A DNA stretch of 64,000 bases from Marinomonas agarivorans (GCA_002173415.2 NHNK02000011.1:59653-123652), one strand, 5' to 3'. Shown: positions 34,019-44,957, counted from the first letter of the stretch. Made by a program: numbers and translations. Notes: generated from the sequence alone by a model not told the origin.

Positions 34019-34309
34019 CTAGATGTCCTTGCTCTCGTTTTCCGGTGTTTCTGGCCAATCCTGAAAAGGAAAGGGCTTTTCTTCTGTCTGAAAAGAAAGA
34101 AAGTCAAATATTTGTCCAATAAAACGTGCCGTTGTGGATACCACACTGTTCAGGAGCGGAAATTCGTACTGAGAACCAAAGCGAATAATGGTCAATATCA
34201 ATAATGCAATACCAAAAATAGACATTGCAATATTAAGTACTGCCCAAAACACAATCATAAAAATTAGTCGAATCCAAAAATCTTGGTCAGCATAGCCTGG
34301 TTTATTCAT
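34019..34309 (-). CDS. DUF4389 membrane protein
   Basis: A 96-aa protein with a DUF4389 pattern: a single long hydrophobic stretch (FWIRLIFMIVFWAVLNIAMSIFGIALLILTII) forming two short helices, then an acidic tail. AGAGGTG precedes the ATG. It lies between gpsA and sixA on the same strand with tight spacing. Function is unknown. Confidence 0.8.
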   Translation of the reverse strand: MNKPGYADQDFWIRLIFMIVFWAVLNIAMSIFGIALLILTIIRFGSQYEFPLLNSVVSTTARFIGQIFDFLSFQTEEKPFPFQDWPETPENESKDI

Positions 34310-34330
34310 TGTTCACCTCTTAGGTTTTCG

Positions 34331-35347
34331 TTATTTTAAGGTAGAAAATTCCACATCCCATTTTAACTCTCCACTCATAAGTCCAGTTATCAAACTGTCT
34401 AATTGTGCGCCATTAAAGATAAGTTGATAAAGGCCAAACGCGAGTGGCATATAAAGGTCATATTTTTTTGCTTCTGTGACCACCATTTTTAGAGTATTAA
34501 CGCCTTCAGCGACTTGACCAATTCCGCCAATTGCCTCATCTAATTTTTTGCCAGAGCCAATCGCAAAACCCACTTGATAATTACGGCTAAGTGGAGAGCT
34601 ACAAGTGGCGATGAGATCACCCATGCCAGCCAGTCCTAGAAAGGTCATTGGATTAGCGCCAAAGTGGACGGCAAAACGGCTCATTTCAGCGAGACTACGT
34701 GTCATAATCATTGCCATAGTGTTTTCACCCACTTGCATGGCTTTTGCTAAGCCACACACTATGGCATAAATATTTTTTAGAGCTCCGGCTAATTCAACGC
34801 CTTTAATGTCTTTGTTTTCATAAACACGAAACGTAGGTGATTTAAGCAGTTCAACCGTATTTAAACGTACTTCAGTTATTGCACTGGCGATTACCGAACC
34901 TGTGAGCTGGCCATCGGCAATTTCTTTTGCCAAGTTCGGTCCACTTAGTACCCCTATTTTTTCTGTGACTGTTTGACGACGTAAAATATCGCTCATCAAT
35001 TCAAAACAATTAGGATTAAAGCCTTTTGTGGTACTAATTAGTACTTTGTCAGCCGTTAAAAACGGCGTAATACGCTCAACAACTTGTGCGAATGACTTGG
35101 AGGGAATAGAGATAAATATCGTGTTACTTTCTTGAATTGCAGCTTCAAGATCCGTTGTTGCCAATAACTCCTCGCTGAGTGAAGCTTGAGGCAAGTAACG
35201 ACTGTTAACACCAGTTAGATTAATTTCTTCTACTTGCTTAGAGTCACGCATCCACTGACTTACTTGATGGCCATTATTCGCCATAATATTCGCCAATGCC
35301 GTTCCAAAGCTACCGCCCCCAAGCACACATACGGATTTCACCGACAT
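34331..35347 (-). CDS. gpsA: Glycerol-3-phosphate dehydrogenase [NAD(P)+]
   Basis: A 338-aa cytosolic dehydrogenase reducing dihydroxyacetone phosphate to sn-glycerol-3-phosphate for phospholipid synthesis. The Rossmann motif VLGGGSFGTALA opens the protein; KGVELAGALKNIYAI, catalytic Lys in GALKN, and TCSSPLSRNYQVG are typical. AAGGAAGG precedes the ATG. Confidence 0.95.
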   Translation of the reverse strand: MSVKSVCVLGGGSFGTALANIMANNGHQVSQWMRDSKQVEEINLTGVNSRYLPQASLSEELLATTDLEAAIQESNTIFISIPSKSFAQVVERITPFLTADKVLISTTKGFNPNCFELMSDILRRQTVTEKIGVLSGPNLAKEIADGQLTGSVIASAITEVRLNTVELLKSPTFRVYENKDIKGVELAGALKNIYAIVCGLAKAMQVGENTMAMIMTRSLAEMSRFAVHFGANPMTFLGLAGMGDLIATCSSPLSRNYQVGFAIGSGKKLDEAIGGIGQVAEGVNTLKMVVTEAKKYDLYMPLAFGLYQLIFNGAQLDSLITGLMSGELKWDVEFSTLK

Positions 35348-35395
35348 TGTTGCCTTCCTTTCTTTTTCATTAAATTCACAACACTCATATATGTA

Positions 35396-36823
35396 TTAAG
35401 AGGAGCAGCTTATTGATAAATCTCGACTCCAGTCTGGTGGCAATTGCGCAAAATGTTGAAACTCTGGTTGCTCATCATAAGGGCGCTGTAACACTTGCAA
35501 TAATTGTTGGAAGTAAACGTAGTCACCTTGTTCAGCCCTTGCAATTGCCGTTTGGGCCAAATAATTTCTCAAAATAAATTTGGGGTTACTTTGTTGCATT
35601 TCAAGGCTGGTTGTTTGCCAGTCTGTATGCTCTTGTTCTCGTTTACTTTGGTATCGACCCAACCACTGTGTTAGCAATTCACTTTCTCCCAATACATCGA
35701 CCATCAATGCATTGCCATCTGTTCTTGGCATCTGACTGAGAGTTCGGAAAAACAAGGTGTGATCTAGTTGCTCTTTGTCTAGTAAAGTAAACAGCTCTGC
35801 AATTAGGCTGTTGTCAGTTTCACTGTTGAGGCTAATACCTAACTTGGCTTCTATTTCCTGTTGGTAATACTCTTGTAACTTTTCTTCATAGGTTGACAGA
35901 ATTGCCACGAGTTGTGGTCTTTCCAAGTGGTTAGAAAAGCAGCGTAGTAGGCAGTTTAAATTCCATAAAGCGACACCTGGTTGACGCTCAAAAACATAAC
36001 GCCCTTCATAATCGGAGTGATTAAATATTTTCTTAGGTTGGTAAATGTCCATGAATTCATAGGGGCCATAATCCATTGTTTCCCCCCATAAGGACATATT
36101 ATCGGTATTCATCACTCCATGTTGGAAACCAATGGCCTGCCATTTGGCAATCATTAATGCTGTACGATCGACCACGTGCTCTAACATTGATACGAGAGGC
36201 TGTTGCATTTGCAAGCATTCTGGAAAGTAAGTATTCAGGCAGTAATCGATTAACTGATCAAGCTCTTTTTGCTGCTTGCGGTAGAAGAAGAATTCGAAAT
36301 GCCCAAATCGAATGTGTGTTCTGGCGGTTCTGAGCAACATAGCGCCCTTTTCAATCTGCTCTCGATACACAGGTTCTTGGCTATCGTACAATGCTAGGGC
36401 TCTTGAAGAGGCTATATTCAAAGCGGCCATTGCTTCGCTAGCAAGGTACTCTCTCATACAAGAGCGCAATACCGCCCGACCATCTCCTTGTCGTGAATAA
36501 GGTGTCAAGCCAGCGCCTTTCATATGCAGATCATACAACAGGCCATTTTGGCTTTTTAACTCTCCCAATAACACGCCACGACCATCGCCTAATTGCGGTG
36601 AAAAACCACCAAATTGGTGGCCTGCATAAACCATGCTGAGACTATTCTCGATACTGCTGTTCCCTGACAGAATGGCCTGCGTTGCAGGATCAGAAAAGTC
36701 AATACCAAGCTCTTGGGCAAGGGGTTGATTATAGTGAACGAGCTGTTGCTCTGCTAAAGGCTGAATAGAAGTAAAACTAAAAAACGGTTGGCCCAAAGCA
36801 GCGAAATTATGTTGTAAATGCAA
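35396..36823 (-). CDS. selO: Protein adenylyltransferase SelO (YdiU family)
   Basis: A 475-aa pseudokinase-fold enzyme that transfers AMP to Ser/Thr/Tyr of target proteins. Visible family blocks include VYAGHQFGGFSPQLGDGRG, KGAGLTPYSRQGDGRAVLRS, NTDNMSLWGETMDYGPYEF and the C-terminus ISCSS. The start is a TTG at 36823 with AAGGAG 8 bases upstream. The penultimate-region Cys (CSS end) is the position occupied by selenocysteine in animal SelO. Confidence 0.93.
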   Translation of the reverse strand: MHLQHNFAALGQPFFSFTSIQPLAEQQLVHYNQPLAQELGIDFSDPATQAILSGNSSIENSLSMVYAGHQFGGFSPQLGDGRGVLLGELKSQNGLLYDLHMKGAGLTPYSRQGDGRAVLRSCMREYLASEAMAALNIASSRALALYDSQEPVYREQIEKGAMLLRTARTHIRFGHFEFFFYRKQQKELDQLIDYCLNTYFPECLQMQQPLVSMLEHVVDRTALMIAKWQAIGFQHGVMNTDNMSLWGETMDYGPYEFMDIYQPKKIFNHSDYEGRYVFERQPGVALWNLNCLLRCFSNHLERPQLVAILSTYEEKLQEYYQQEIEAKLGISLNSETDNSLIAELFTLLDKEQLDHTLFFRTLSQMPRTDGNALMVDVLGESELLTQWLGRYQSKREQEHTDWQTTSLEMQQSNPKFILRNYLAQTAIARAEQGDYVYFQQLLQVLQRPYDEQPEFQHFAQLPPDWSRDLSISCSS

Positions 36824-36955
36824 TTTAGTTGCTCCTTTTTACCGCCTTTTAGTTTTTTGTATTTTAGTCCTTGGGAGTTATTGCTAAAAGGCATTCCGCT
36901 TGCCTGTTTGATAATTTAAATTCCTTACATTGCCTACCAAAAAGTCGTAGAAAAA

Positions 36956-38305
36956 TTAGTCCTGAACGACATACTCACAACGAATTTTTTCGCCAATAAC
37001 TTGCTCAATTTCTGGGATGAGAAATGCATCGTCTTCGCTAGCAAAACTAACAGAGTGGCCAGACTCGCCACCTCGACCTGTGCGTCCAATACGGTGTACA
37101 TAATCTTCAGGGTCTTCAGGTAACGAATAATTAACCACCAATTCTACGCCATCCACATGAATACCGCGCCCAGCCACATCGGTTGCCACTAACACTTGAA
37201 TACGACCATTTTTAAAGCCATTCAGTGTTTTGACACGTTTGTCCTGCGCAACTTCGCCTGACAGCATTGCACAATTAATGTCTGCATCTTTTAAACGTTC
37301 ATAAAGGTCACGTGTTTCATCACGACGATTAGCAAAAATAATTGTGCGTTGATTTTCTTTTGCTTTTACAAGTTGCTCCAAGATTGGCCACTTTTGATCT
37401 GCTTCGACGGTATAAATGACTTGTTCTATATTCTTGTTTGTTGTTTCTTCTGGCACAACAGACACTTCTTTCGGGAAGTAAGTCCATTGTCGAGCAAGAG
37501 CTTGAATATCTTTTGGGAATGTCGCACTAAATAAAACCGTCTGCCTTTGTTCTTTGTGAGGCGTCATGCGGATGATGCTTTTCACATCTGGAATAAAGCC
37601 CATAGATAGCATACGATCCGCTTCATCCAGAACCAGTATTTCTACTTTATTGAGCAACACTTTTTTACTGCGAGCAAAATCCAATAAACGACCTGGTGTG
37701 GCCACAACAATGTCGGCTCGTTCTGTTTCTAATATGTGTTTTTGTTTGTCATAGTTCAGCCCACCGACCAAAGAAACGACATTTAAATGGCTGTTGGCTG
37801 TCAGCTTGATAGCATCATCTGCTATTTGTAACGCCAATTCACGGGTTGGTGCGATGATAAGACCACGAGCTAAACGAGGGTTACGATCCGTTTCTATTGG
37901 GTAATCCAAGAAGTCACTAATCATGGCGATGAGAAAGGCGGCAGTTTTACCTGTACCCGTTTGTGCCTGACCAATCACATCATAGCCTTGTAGTGTTTCA
38001 GGTAAGGTTGCCGCTTGAATCTCACTGCAATATTCAAACTGCATTTCAGCGATGGATTTAAGTAAGCGATCAGGCAGATTTAAATCATGAAAACGCACTT
38101 TGCCTTCAACTTCTGGTACAGAAAAATCCTCAATAGACCAAAGACGATCTGGTTGATCGTTTGTATTTTGGCTTACTGGCGCTGAGCTTTCAGCTGAAGA
38201 ATCAACAACCTCATTCACTGTGTCTTGGTGCGTTGATTTGGTTTTACGGTTATATCGTCTAGGAGATTTTTTCTTTGGAGCAGCGGTTGAGTTTTGGTTT
38301 TCCAT
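36956..38305 (-). CDS. DEAD-box ATP-dependent RNA helicase (RhlB-like)
   Basis: A 449-aa RNA helicase. After a basic, low-complexity N-terminus (1-55) come the Q motif (IQAATLPETLQGYDVIGQ), motif I AQTGTGKT, motif II LDEADRM, motif III FSATF, and in the second domain FANRRDE, ATDVAGRGIHV and HRIGRTGRGG. The overall pattern is closest to RhlB. It would unwind structured RNA, for example in mRNA decay or ribosome assembly. Confidence 0.92.
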   Translation of the reverse strand: MENQNSTAAPKKKSPRRYNRKTKSTHQDTVNEVVDSSAESSAPVSQNTNDQPDRLWSIEDFSVPEVEGKVRFHDLNLPDRLLKSIAEMQFEYCSEIQAATLPETLQGYDVIGQAQTGTGKTAAFLIAMISDFLDYPIETDRNPRLARGLIIAPTRELALQIADDAIKLTANSHLNVVSLVGGLNYDKQKHILETERADIVVATPGRLLDFARSKKVLLNKVEILVLDEADRMLSMGFIPDVKSIIRMTPHKEQRQTVLFSATFPKDIQALARQWTYFPKEVSVVPEETTNKNIEQVIYTVEADQKWPILEQLVKAKENQRTIIFANRRDETRDLYERLKDADINCAMLSGEVAQDKRVKTLNGFKNGRIQVLVATDVAGRGIHVDGVELVVNYSLPEDPEDYVHRIGRTGRGGESGHSVSFASEDDAFLIPEIEQVIGEKIRCEYVVQD

Positions 38306-38498
38306 ATTGGAATCTACGTCTTCTTAATATCAGTTGAATACAAAATAAATCGCGCTAAAACCCGTAATAAACGGATTAAAACGAAGTGTACCTAAATCCT
38401 TTAAGATTAAATACCTTTTCATGTTTTAAAGGAGGTAGTCCAAAAAAGGCAGTCCAATAAAAGTTCCCTGCTTTTAAACGACTAGTTTACTGCGTCCA

Positions 38499-40634
38499 TC
38501 ACTGTGGTTCCAGTTGTCGAGCATAAGGCGGTAAACTATTCAGTAAATTACTGCCATAACGCTTGGTAATCAGTCTTTTATCTAAAATAGAAATTTTGCC
38601 TGTGTCTTTTTCACTGCGTAATAAACGTCCTGTGGCTTGAACCAGTTTTAGAGACGCATCAGGAATAGATATTTCCATAAATGGATTACCTCCTCGCTTT
38701 TGAATCCATTCGGATAATGTCGCATCCACTGGATCATCTGGCACCGAAAAAGGTATTTTGGCAATAATAACATGGGTTAAGTATTTACCAGGTAAATCCA
38801 CGCCTTCTGCAAAACTCGCCAATCCCATCAACAAACTGCCCTGATTCGCGTCTATTTTCTCTTTGTGAGAATCGAGAATAACCCGTTTTGACTGTTCGCC
38901 TTGTACTAACAATATTGCCTGCAATTTACTATTTAGTGCTTCAGCAACCGCTTCCATTTGGCGACGCGATGAAAATAGAACCAAACTACCAGCCTGCAAA
39001 TTAACATTGTCGTTCAGGTAGCTAATAATTTCTTGAGTATGCTGCTCTACTTGAGTGGGTTCAAAGGTTAGCGTTGGAATATTTAGCACGGCATTTTCAG
39101 CGAAATTAAATGGGCTCATTACCCGTAAATATTCAGACTCTCTTGGCACACCACTGCGCATATTGAAACGATGAAACTGATTGAGCGCTGTTAGAGTTGC
39201 AGACGTAACCACTGCACCAAAACATTTGTTCCACAACTGCATTCGCAATGTATGCGCAGCTAAAATTGGTGAGCCGCCTAGCTCAATATCCTGATCAACG
39301 CCTTGGCCTGTTACTGTTAACCAACGTGCATTGGGTGGGTAGTTCAGGTCATCTTGCAACGAATACAAGGTCCATAACGATTGAGCTTGCTCCAAACGTC
39401 CTAAAATAACCCCTAGTACTGGCATCCAAGTATCGGCAGTCTCAGAAGTAACGCCCATACCTTCATTTTGCTTTACCTTCTTGCACTCATCATAAATACT
39501 CTCAATGGCAGCGAACAATTTTTGATAAGAGGTTTGCAAGCTGTAAGCCAATTGGCGTAATTCATCTGGCACAATACCAAATTCAAAACGATGCTGAGGA
39601 TCGTTTTCACCACTTTCGAGTGTATTAATAAAAGGGGCAAGCCCTTGCTGCGCATATTGAATAAAATTAACAATCGTTTGAATCATTTGCGGAATTTTAA
39701 ACAGCAGATTACCAGTAACACTGACTTCATCGGTTAGCTCTTGCTTCAAACCTAAAAGGTTTTTTTCTAGCTGGCGTAACCACTGAATGCTTTGCTGTAA
39801 ACGAACTTCATGGCGAAAATGGTTAATGGCTTTTTCAGGCAAATGGTGGCCTTCGTCGAAAACATATACTGTTTCGGCAGGAGGCGTAAGGATCGCACCA
39901 CCACCAAGAGAAAGATCAGCCAACACAAGATCGTGATTGGCAATTATAATATCCGCCACTTCTATTTCAGCACGGGATTTAAAAAAGGGGCAGGCGGTAA
40001 AATTGGCACAGTTACGATTCGTACACTGTTGGTGATCTGTGGTCATACGCGACCAGTCTTGCTCTCTTAAAATGCCCTCCCAGTTATCTTTGTCACCGTC
40101 CCAAGTACCTGCTTGCAACGCTTCATCCATTTCTTTGTAAAGTGCTATGTTGACATCGTCTGCCTGTAGATGTTGTTGAAACAGCTCAGCAAACATATCC
40201 TCGGTTGCCTCTGCATCACTGTCTAAATGATTCTGTAAGTTATTTAAGCACAGATAACGGCCTCTTCCTTTCGCCAAGGAATACTTAAAACTGTAGTCCG
40301 TATGTTTTAAGAGTTCGGGTAGCTCCTTATGTAAGATTTGTTCTTGCAAGGCGACGGTGGCAGTCGAAATGACGAGGGTTTTCCCTCGTGCTTTAGCAAT
40401 AGGAATAGCGGACAAACAATAGGATAGCGTTTTACCTGTACCTGTTCCCGCCTCAATCACGCTAACATGTTGTTCACCTAGACGTTCATTGTTGTCATCA
40501 ACCGGAATATTGCCTAGTGTTCTAGCAATGGTTGCAATCATTTGTCGCTGCCCAGCCCTTGGTTTATGGCCTTTAGCAGCAAGAATGGCTCGATAGGCAT
40601 CCTGAATATTAGATTTTAATTCGTCTGAAAGCAT
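38499..40634 (-). CDS. dinG: ATP-dependent DNA helicase, XPD/DinG type
   Basis: A 711-aa superfamily 2 helicase. Walker A is EAGTGTGKTLSY, the Fe-S cluster Cys are in RYLCLNNL, HQQCTNRNCANFTACPFF, the DEAH box is VFDEGHHL, and motif VI ATGRLLRSEKD closes the second domain. DinG unwinds DNA-RNA and forked DNA and is SOS-induced. I start at MLSDELK (40634), the usual N-terminus; a longer frame reaches 40688 but would run through the LexA boxes at 40662. The gene diverges from lexA. Confidence 0.92.
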   Translation of the reverse strand: MLSDELKSNIQDAYRAILAAKGHKPRAGQRQMIATIARTLGNIPVDDNNERLGEQHVSVIEAGTGTGKTLSYCLSAIPIAKARGKTLVISTATVALQEQILHKELPELLKHTDYSFKYSLAKGRGRYLCLNNLQNHLDSDAEATEDMFAELFQQHLQADDVNIALYKEMDEALQAGTWDGDKDNWEGILREQDWSRMTTDHQQCTNRNCANFTACPFFKSRAEIEVADIIIANHDLVLADLSLGGGAILTPPAETVYVFDEGHHLPEKAINHFRHEVRLQQSIQWLRQLEKNLLGLKQELTDEVSVTGNLLFKIPQMIQTIVNFIQYAQQGLAPFINTLESGENDPQHRFEFGIVPDELRQLAYSLQTSYQKLFAAIESIYDECKKVKQNEGMGVTSETADTWMPVLGVILGRLEQAQSLWTLYSLQDDLNYPPNARWLTVTGQGVDQDIELGGSPILAAHTLRMQLWNKCFGAVVTSATLTALNQFHRFNMRSGVPRESEYLRVMSPFNFAENAVLNIPTLTFEPTQVEQHTQEIISYLNDNVNLQAGSLVLFSSRRQMEAVAEALNSKLQAILLVQGEQSKRVILDSHKEKIDANQGSLLMGLASFAEGVDLPGKYLTHVIIAKIPFSVPDDPVDATLSEWIQKRGGNPFMEISIPDASLKLVQATGRLLRSEKDTGKISILDKRLITKRYGSNLLNSLPPYARQLEPQ

Positions 40635-40661
40635 GTATTCTATTGAGTATTTATTAAAAGG

Positions 40662-40677
40662 CTGTATATAATAACAG
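40662..40677. promoter_or_regulatory. LexA (SOS) box 1
   Basis: CTGTATATAATAACAG is a perfect CTG-N10-CAG SOS box with the TATATA core. It lies 28 bases from the dinG start and 26 from the lexA start, in position to repress both. Confidence 0.92.
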
Positions 40678-40680
40678 TTA

Positions 40681-40696
40681 CTGTACAAACAACCAG
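40681..40696. promoter_or_regulatory. LexA (SOS) box 2
   Basis: CTGTACAAACAACCAG has CTG-N10-CAG spacing with a weaker core. Two LexA boxes in tandem are typical of autoregulated lexA promoters; here they also face dinG. Confidence 0.82.
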
Positions 40697-40703
40697 ATGC
40701 CTT

Positions 40704-41324
40704 ATGATTAAATTAACACAAAGACAATCCGAAGTAATGGAAACCATTCGTGAGTTTATCGACGAAACAGGTTTCCCTCCTACACGGGCAGAAATTGCAA
40801 CTAAGCTAGGTTTCCGCTCGCCTAACGCTGCCGAGGAGCATCTAAAAGCCCTTTGTAAAAAAGGCGCTATCGAAATGCTACCCGGTGCATCCCGAGGCAT
40901 TCGTATATTGGATGATGCTGCCGAAGATGCAAATACCGAATTAGGTATCCCAATCATTGGTAAAGTTGCTGCCGGTTGCCCCATTCTGGCTCAAGAAAAC
41001 ATTGATACCCACGTGCAAGTACCTGCCAGTATGTTTTCACCTCAGGCGGATTACTTCCTTTCCGTCAATGGCATGAGTATGAAAGATGTCGGTATTTTAG
41101 ATGGTGACCTTTTAGCAGTTCACAAAACAACCGCCATTCGCAATGGACAAATTGTTGTTGCTCGTATTAACGACGAGGTGACAGTAAAACGCTTCGAGAA
41201 AAAAGGCAATATTATTCGTTTGATTGCAGAAAATGATGACTTTAATGACATCATAGTTGATCTTGAAAGCGAAGAATTTGCTATTGAAGGGTTATCTGTC
41301 GGAGTCATTCGTCAGTCTGTTTAA
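40704..41324 (+). CDS. lexA: LexA repressor
   Basis: A 206-aa SOS repressor. The N-terminal winged helix contains the recognition region [19 protein letters not shown]; the C-terminal domain has the self-cleavage site Ala-90/Gly-91 (KVAAGCP), catalytic Ser-125 (NGMSMKD) and Lys-162 (VTVKRF). Two LexA boxes lie just upstream for autoregulation. AGATGCCTT, rather than a strong ribosome site, precedes the ATG. Unlike Pseudomonas, no sulA gene follows. Confidence 0.97.
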   Translation: MIKLTQRQSEVMETIREFIDETGFPPTRAEIATKLGFRSPNAAEEHLKALCKKGAIEMLPGASRGIRILDDAAEDANTELGIPIIGKVAAGCPILAQENIDTHVQVPASMFSPQADYFLSVNGMSMKDVGILDGDLLAVHKTTAIRNGQIVVARINDEVTVKRFEKKGNIIRLIAENDDFNDIIVDLESEEFAIEGLSVGVIRQSV

Positions 41325-41392
41325 GAGACACAGAACGAACCTATTGCACGACAACAACACAACAAGCTATATAAATAGTTTTTATATAAAAA

Positions 41393-41434
41393 AAGCCACA
41401 TACTGTATTTATATGTGGCTTGTTCTGTTTTATG
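41393..41434 (+). terminator. Terminator after lexA
   Basis: AAGCCACATA pairs with TATGTGGCTT around 9 bases (41393-41421), followed by GTTCTGTTTT. The arms are flanked by A-runs on the other side, so it may work for both lexA and the converging hypothetical gene. Confidence 0.72.
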
Positions 41435-41568
41435 TTATTTCAATAGTTCATATAACTTAAAGTGCTATATAACTTAAAGTACCTGACCTAAAGCCCCTAA
41501 TCTAAAGTACAGTGTCGATGTAATAGTTATATTAATGCTTAAAATGCCGATGTAGGAAATTAGGAGGC

Positions 41569-41856
41569 CTAATGGACAATTCTATCTGGGTCCTCTAGCT
41601 CATCATCAAACTCAAAAGTATCAGCATCTTCAAAACCATGCTCTCTAGTAGTTTGATCTGAGTAGATATAATCAATGCCAGCACCAAACATATGCTTGGC
41701 TAATTCAAAGTAGTTGTCTTTTAAATAAGATTTTGTTGTTTTGGATAACTTCAATACAACAAGAGGCTCTGCCTCTTTATCATCATCCAAAGTCACTGGA
41801 CGCAATACAATTTCGCCATTATCCAGCTCAACAATTTCTAAGTACGACTCATTCAT
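41569..41856 (-). CDS. Conserved acidic hypothetical protein of the lexA-topA block
   Basis: A 95-aa acidic protein (ELEDPDRIVH end, many Asp/Glu) with no recognised domain. A counterpart of similar size lies between lexA and topA in Pseudomonas. It begins 6 bases after the DUF6586 gene and is probably the last gene of the topA operon. Its function is unknown. Confidence 0.75.
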   Translation of the reverse strand: MNESYLEIVELDNGEIVLRPVTLDDDKEAEPLVVLKLSKTTKSYLKDNYFELAKHMFGAGIDYIYSDQTTREHGFEDADTFEFDDELEDPDRIVH

Positions 41857-41862
41857 AATTGT

Positions 41863-42318
41863 CTAATACTCTACTGATTCTTCTCTAAAACGTACAATGA
41901 TATCACTTAATGCCCTTAAATAACTAAGATTGATTTCTTTATTACTGTTCGAGATAGAAATTAGATTACTACTTCTATGAGTCAACGTACTTGTCTGACA
42001 GGATAAATTAACGCTATACGCTGAATTCATACTATTTAGCCAACTAGTAGATTCGTCCGTCAGTTCCGCTAATTCAGTTAGCACAGGCGAGCTAAGAGAC
42101 TGTTTTTTTGCTGCTACTAATAATGCATCTAGTTCAGCAAAGCAATTAAGCGAGTAAAGCTGCTTTATCTCCTGCAACAAACCCACTAAAGCACTTTGTA
42201 GATGAAAAAGAGCCGCATTTTCATAAGCCATTTCCATCCAAGTTTCTTCTACTTCCATGTTTAAAAAACGTCGTGCAGCATCAAGCCTTTGGTTGGTTAA
42301 GCTTACTTGGCTACTCAT
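41863..42318 (-). CDS. DUF6586-type hypothetical protein
   Basis: A 151-aa mostly helical protein ([42 protein letters not shown]) matching the small gene that follows topA in Pseudomonas, known as DUF6586. Its ATG overlaps the topA stop by 4 bases. The tail is Asn/Ser-rich. Function is unknown. Confidence 0.7.
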   Translation of the reverse strand: MSSQVSLTNQRLDAARRFLNMEVEETWMEMAYENAALFHLQSALVGLLQEIKQLYSLNCFAELDALLVAAKKQSLSSPVLTELAELTDESTSWLNSMNSAYSVNLSCQTSTLTHRSSNLISISNSNKEINLSYLRALSDIIVRFREESVEY

Positions 42319-44957
42319 TTGCTTTTCGTTTTCTTTTTAGCCGCTTCAACAACCCACTTGTTATCAACATAAAATGCCTTCCATCCGGTAGGTTTGCCAT
42401 TTTCTTCTGTCATAACATATTGCTCTTTGGTCTTGCGACTGTAACGGATAATGGCAGGTCGACCTTCATCATCTGTTGCTGGCGCGCTCTTAAAGAAATG
42501 ATATTTAGGATCAATTTGCTCCATGTAAGGCAATAATTCCGACACTAAAGGCGCTCTTGTTTCACGTTTGCGAGGAAATTGACTCGCCGCAAGAAATAAA
42601 CCTGTTGCACCATCACGTAATACATAATGATCCTCAACATTTAAACAAGCAAGATCAGGCATGGAAACAGGGTCCATTTTCGGTGGTGCAGCTTCGCCAT
42701 TTTTCAGCAATTTACGTGTGTTTTTACAAGTTTCACTTGTGCAACCAAAGTACTTACCAAAACGACCTGTTTTAAGTTGCATATCCGAACCGCATTTATC
42801 ACATTCTAATAGCGGCCCATCATAACCTTTGATCTTAAAGGTGCCTGCTTCGACTTCAAAACCATCACAAGATGGATTATTGCCACATACGTGCAATTTT
42901 CGTTTTTCGTCGACCAGATAACTGTCCATTGCCGAACCACACTTCTGACAACGACGCTTATTAATGAGTGCTTTTGATTCGGCTTCATCATCATTATCAA
43001 CTTGCACCACTTCATCGCCGCTAACCAAATTAATGGTTGCTTTACAACGTTCTTTAGGAGGTAATGCATAACCTGAGCAAGATAAGAATACCCCTGTGCT
43101 CGCAGTTCTAATCTGCATAGGTCGGCCACAGGTAGGACATTCAATATCTGTTGCTGTAGGAGCATTAGGCTCCATACCCGTTTCTGGATGCTCGGCTTTA
43201 CTCAATACCTCACTGAAATCTGCATAAAAAGCATTTAATGCTTTGATCCAGTCTTCCCTGCCTTCTGCGATATTATCAAGGCGTTCTTCCATATCCGCGG
43301 TGAAGCTAAAGTTCATTAATGTCTGGAAGTTGTTGACCAAGCGATCAGTTACAATATCACCCATTTTTTCAGCATAGAAACGACGTGTTTCAACACGAAC
43401 ATACCCACGCTCTTGAATGGTTGAGATAATTGAAGCATAAGTAGAAGGTCGACCAATTCCACGTTTTTCTAACTCTTTTACCAAACTCGCTTCCGTGTAA
43501 CGCGCAGGTGGCTTTGTGAAGTGCTGTTCAGGCAGCAATTCGTTCAGTGATAGTGTTTGGCCTTCTGAAACATCAGGTAAAATCGTATCCTCACCTTTTT
43601 TACCAAGTTGCGTCATAACTCTGGTATAACCGTCGAAACGTAAAATGCGACCTTTCGCTCTTAACTCATAATCATCAACTAGGCAGGTAATAGTTGTAGA
43701 GGTGTATTGAGCGGGTGTCATTTGACAGGCCATAAATTGATTGCGAATGAGTTCGTAGAGGCGATGAGAGTCTTTCTCCATGCCAGACAAAAACTCTGGC
43801 AATAGATTAACATCCGAAGGACGTATTGCTTCGTGCGCTTCCTGAGCGCCTTCTTTACTAGAGTAACGCACAGGTTCTTTTGGCAAATATTCCGCACCAA
43901 AGTTACTGAGAATATAGTCTCGCAACGACTCGACCGCTTCTGTACTCAAATTGGTCGAATCCGTTCTCATATAAGTAATATAGCCCGCTTCATAAAGACG
44001 CTGGGCCAACATCATGGTTTTCTTAACCCCAAACCCAAGTCGAGTACTAGCGGCTTGTTGTAGTGTTGAGGTAATAAAAGGCGCACTTGGTTTGCTGCTC
44101 GTGGGCTTATCTTCTCTTTTGCTCACCAAATAGTGCGCTTTTTGTAATACAGCGAGATGAGTATCAGACTCCGACTGATTAACAGGGCGGTACTCTTTGT
44201 CTTGATATTTACTAACGGCAAACTTAATGACTTTTTGTTCAGGCGTGGCAAGTAGTGCATCCATTTCCCAATATTCATCAGGGTTAAATGCTCGAATTTC
44301 TTTTTCACGATCAACAACAAGACGTACAGCAACAGACTGTACACGACCAGCAGACAAGCCTCTGGCTACTTTTGCCCATAAGAGTGGCGACACCATGAAG
44401 CCAACAACTCGATCAAGAAAACGACGAGCTTGTTGTGCATTAACACGATCAAGGTCTAATTCGGCTGGCAGTTCAAATGCCTCACTAATGGCTTTTTTGG
44501 TAATCTCGTTAAAGACAACACGCTTGTAGCGAGAGTCGTCTCCGCCAATTGCTTCGCGTAAGTGCCACGCAATTGCCTCTCCCTCTCTATCCAAATCGGT
44601 TGCGAGATAAATAGTATCTGCGTTTTTGGCTAAACGTTTCAGCTCATCAACAACTTTCTCTTTACCTGGTAAGATTTCATAATGGGCCTGCCAATTGTTT
44701 TCTGGATCAACCCCCATACGTTTAATGAGCTGTTGACGGGCTTTACGACTTTTATAAGTAATTTTTTCTTCCGCTGACATCTTACGAGTTAGCGCAGCTT
44801 GTTTAGCTCTTTCTTTCGGTGTTGAGGTAGAAGTAGCACCTGTTGGTAAATCTCGAATATGCCCAACACTGGATTTGACGATGTAATCACTTCCTAAATA
44901 TTTATTTATTGTTTTTGCTTTGGCAGGTGATTCTACAATAACTAGTGATTTTCCCAT
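42315..44957 (-). CDS. topA: DNA topoisomerase I
   Basis: An 880-aa type IA topoisomerase that relaxes negative supercoils. The TOPRIM domain begins [19 protein letters not shown] and contains DLDREGEAI; the active-site Tyr is in [13 protein letters not shown]. Three zinc-ribbon modules follow from about residue 600 ([24 protein letters not shown]), then a basic tail (AAKKKTKSK). Length and order are those of Pseudomonas-type TopA. Confidence 0.97.
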   Translation of the reverse strand: MGKSLVIVESPAKAKTINKYLGSDYIVKSSVGHIRDLPTGATSTSTPKERAKQAALTRKMSAEEKITYKSRKARQQLIKRMGVDPENNWQAHYEILPGKEKVVDELKRLAKNADTIYLATDLDREGEAIAWHLREAIGGDDSRYKRVVFNEITKKAISEAFELPAELDLDRVNAQQARRFLDRVVGFMVSPLLWAKVARGLSAGRVQSVAVRLVVDREKEIRAFNPDEYWEMDALLATPEQKVIKFAVSKYQDKEYRPVNQSESDTHLAVLQKAHYLVSKREDKPTSSKPSAPFITSTLQQAASTRLGFGVKKTMMLAQRLYEAGYITYMRTDSTNLSTEAVESLRDYILSNFGAEYLPKEPVRYSSKEGAQEAHEAIRPSDVNLLPEFLSGMEKDSHRLYELIRNQFMACQMTPAQYTSTTITCLVDDYELRAKGRILRFDGYTRVMTQLGKKGEDTILPDVSEGQTLSLNELLPEQHFTKPPARYTEASLVKELEKRGIGRPSTYASIISTIQERGYVRVETRRFYAEKMGDIVTDRLVNNFQTLMNFSFTADMEERLDNIAEGREDWIKALNAFYADFSEVLSKAEHPETGMEPNAPTATDIECPTCGRPMQIRTASTGVFLSCSGYALPPKERCKATINLVSGDEVVQVDNDDEAESKALINKRRCQKCGSAMDSYLVDEKRKLHVCGNNPSCDGFEVEAGTFKIKGYDGPLLECDKCGSDMQLKTGRFGKYFGCTSETCKNTRKLLKNGEAAPPKMDPVSMPDLACLNVEDHYVLRDGATGLFLAASQFPRKRETRAPLVSELLPYMEQIDPKYHFFKSAPATDDEGRPAIIRYSRKTKEQYVMTEENGKPTGWKAFYVDNKWVVEAAKKKTKSK

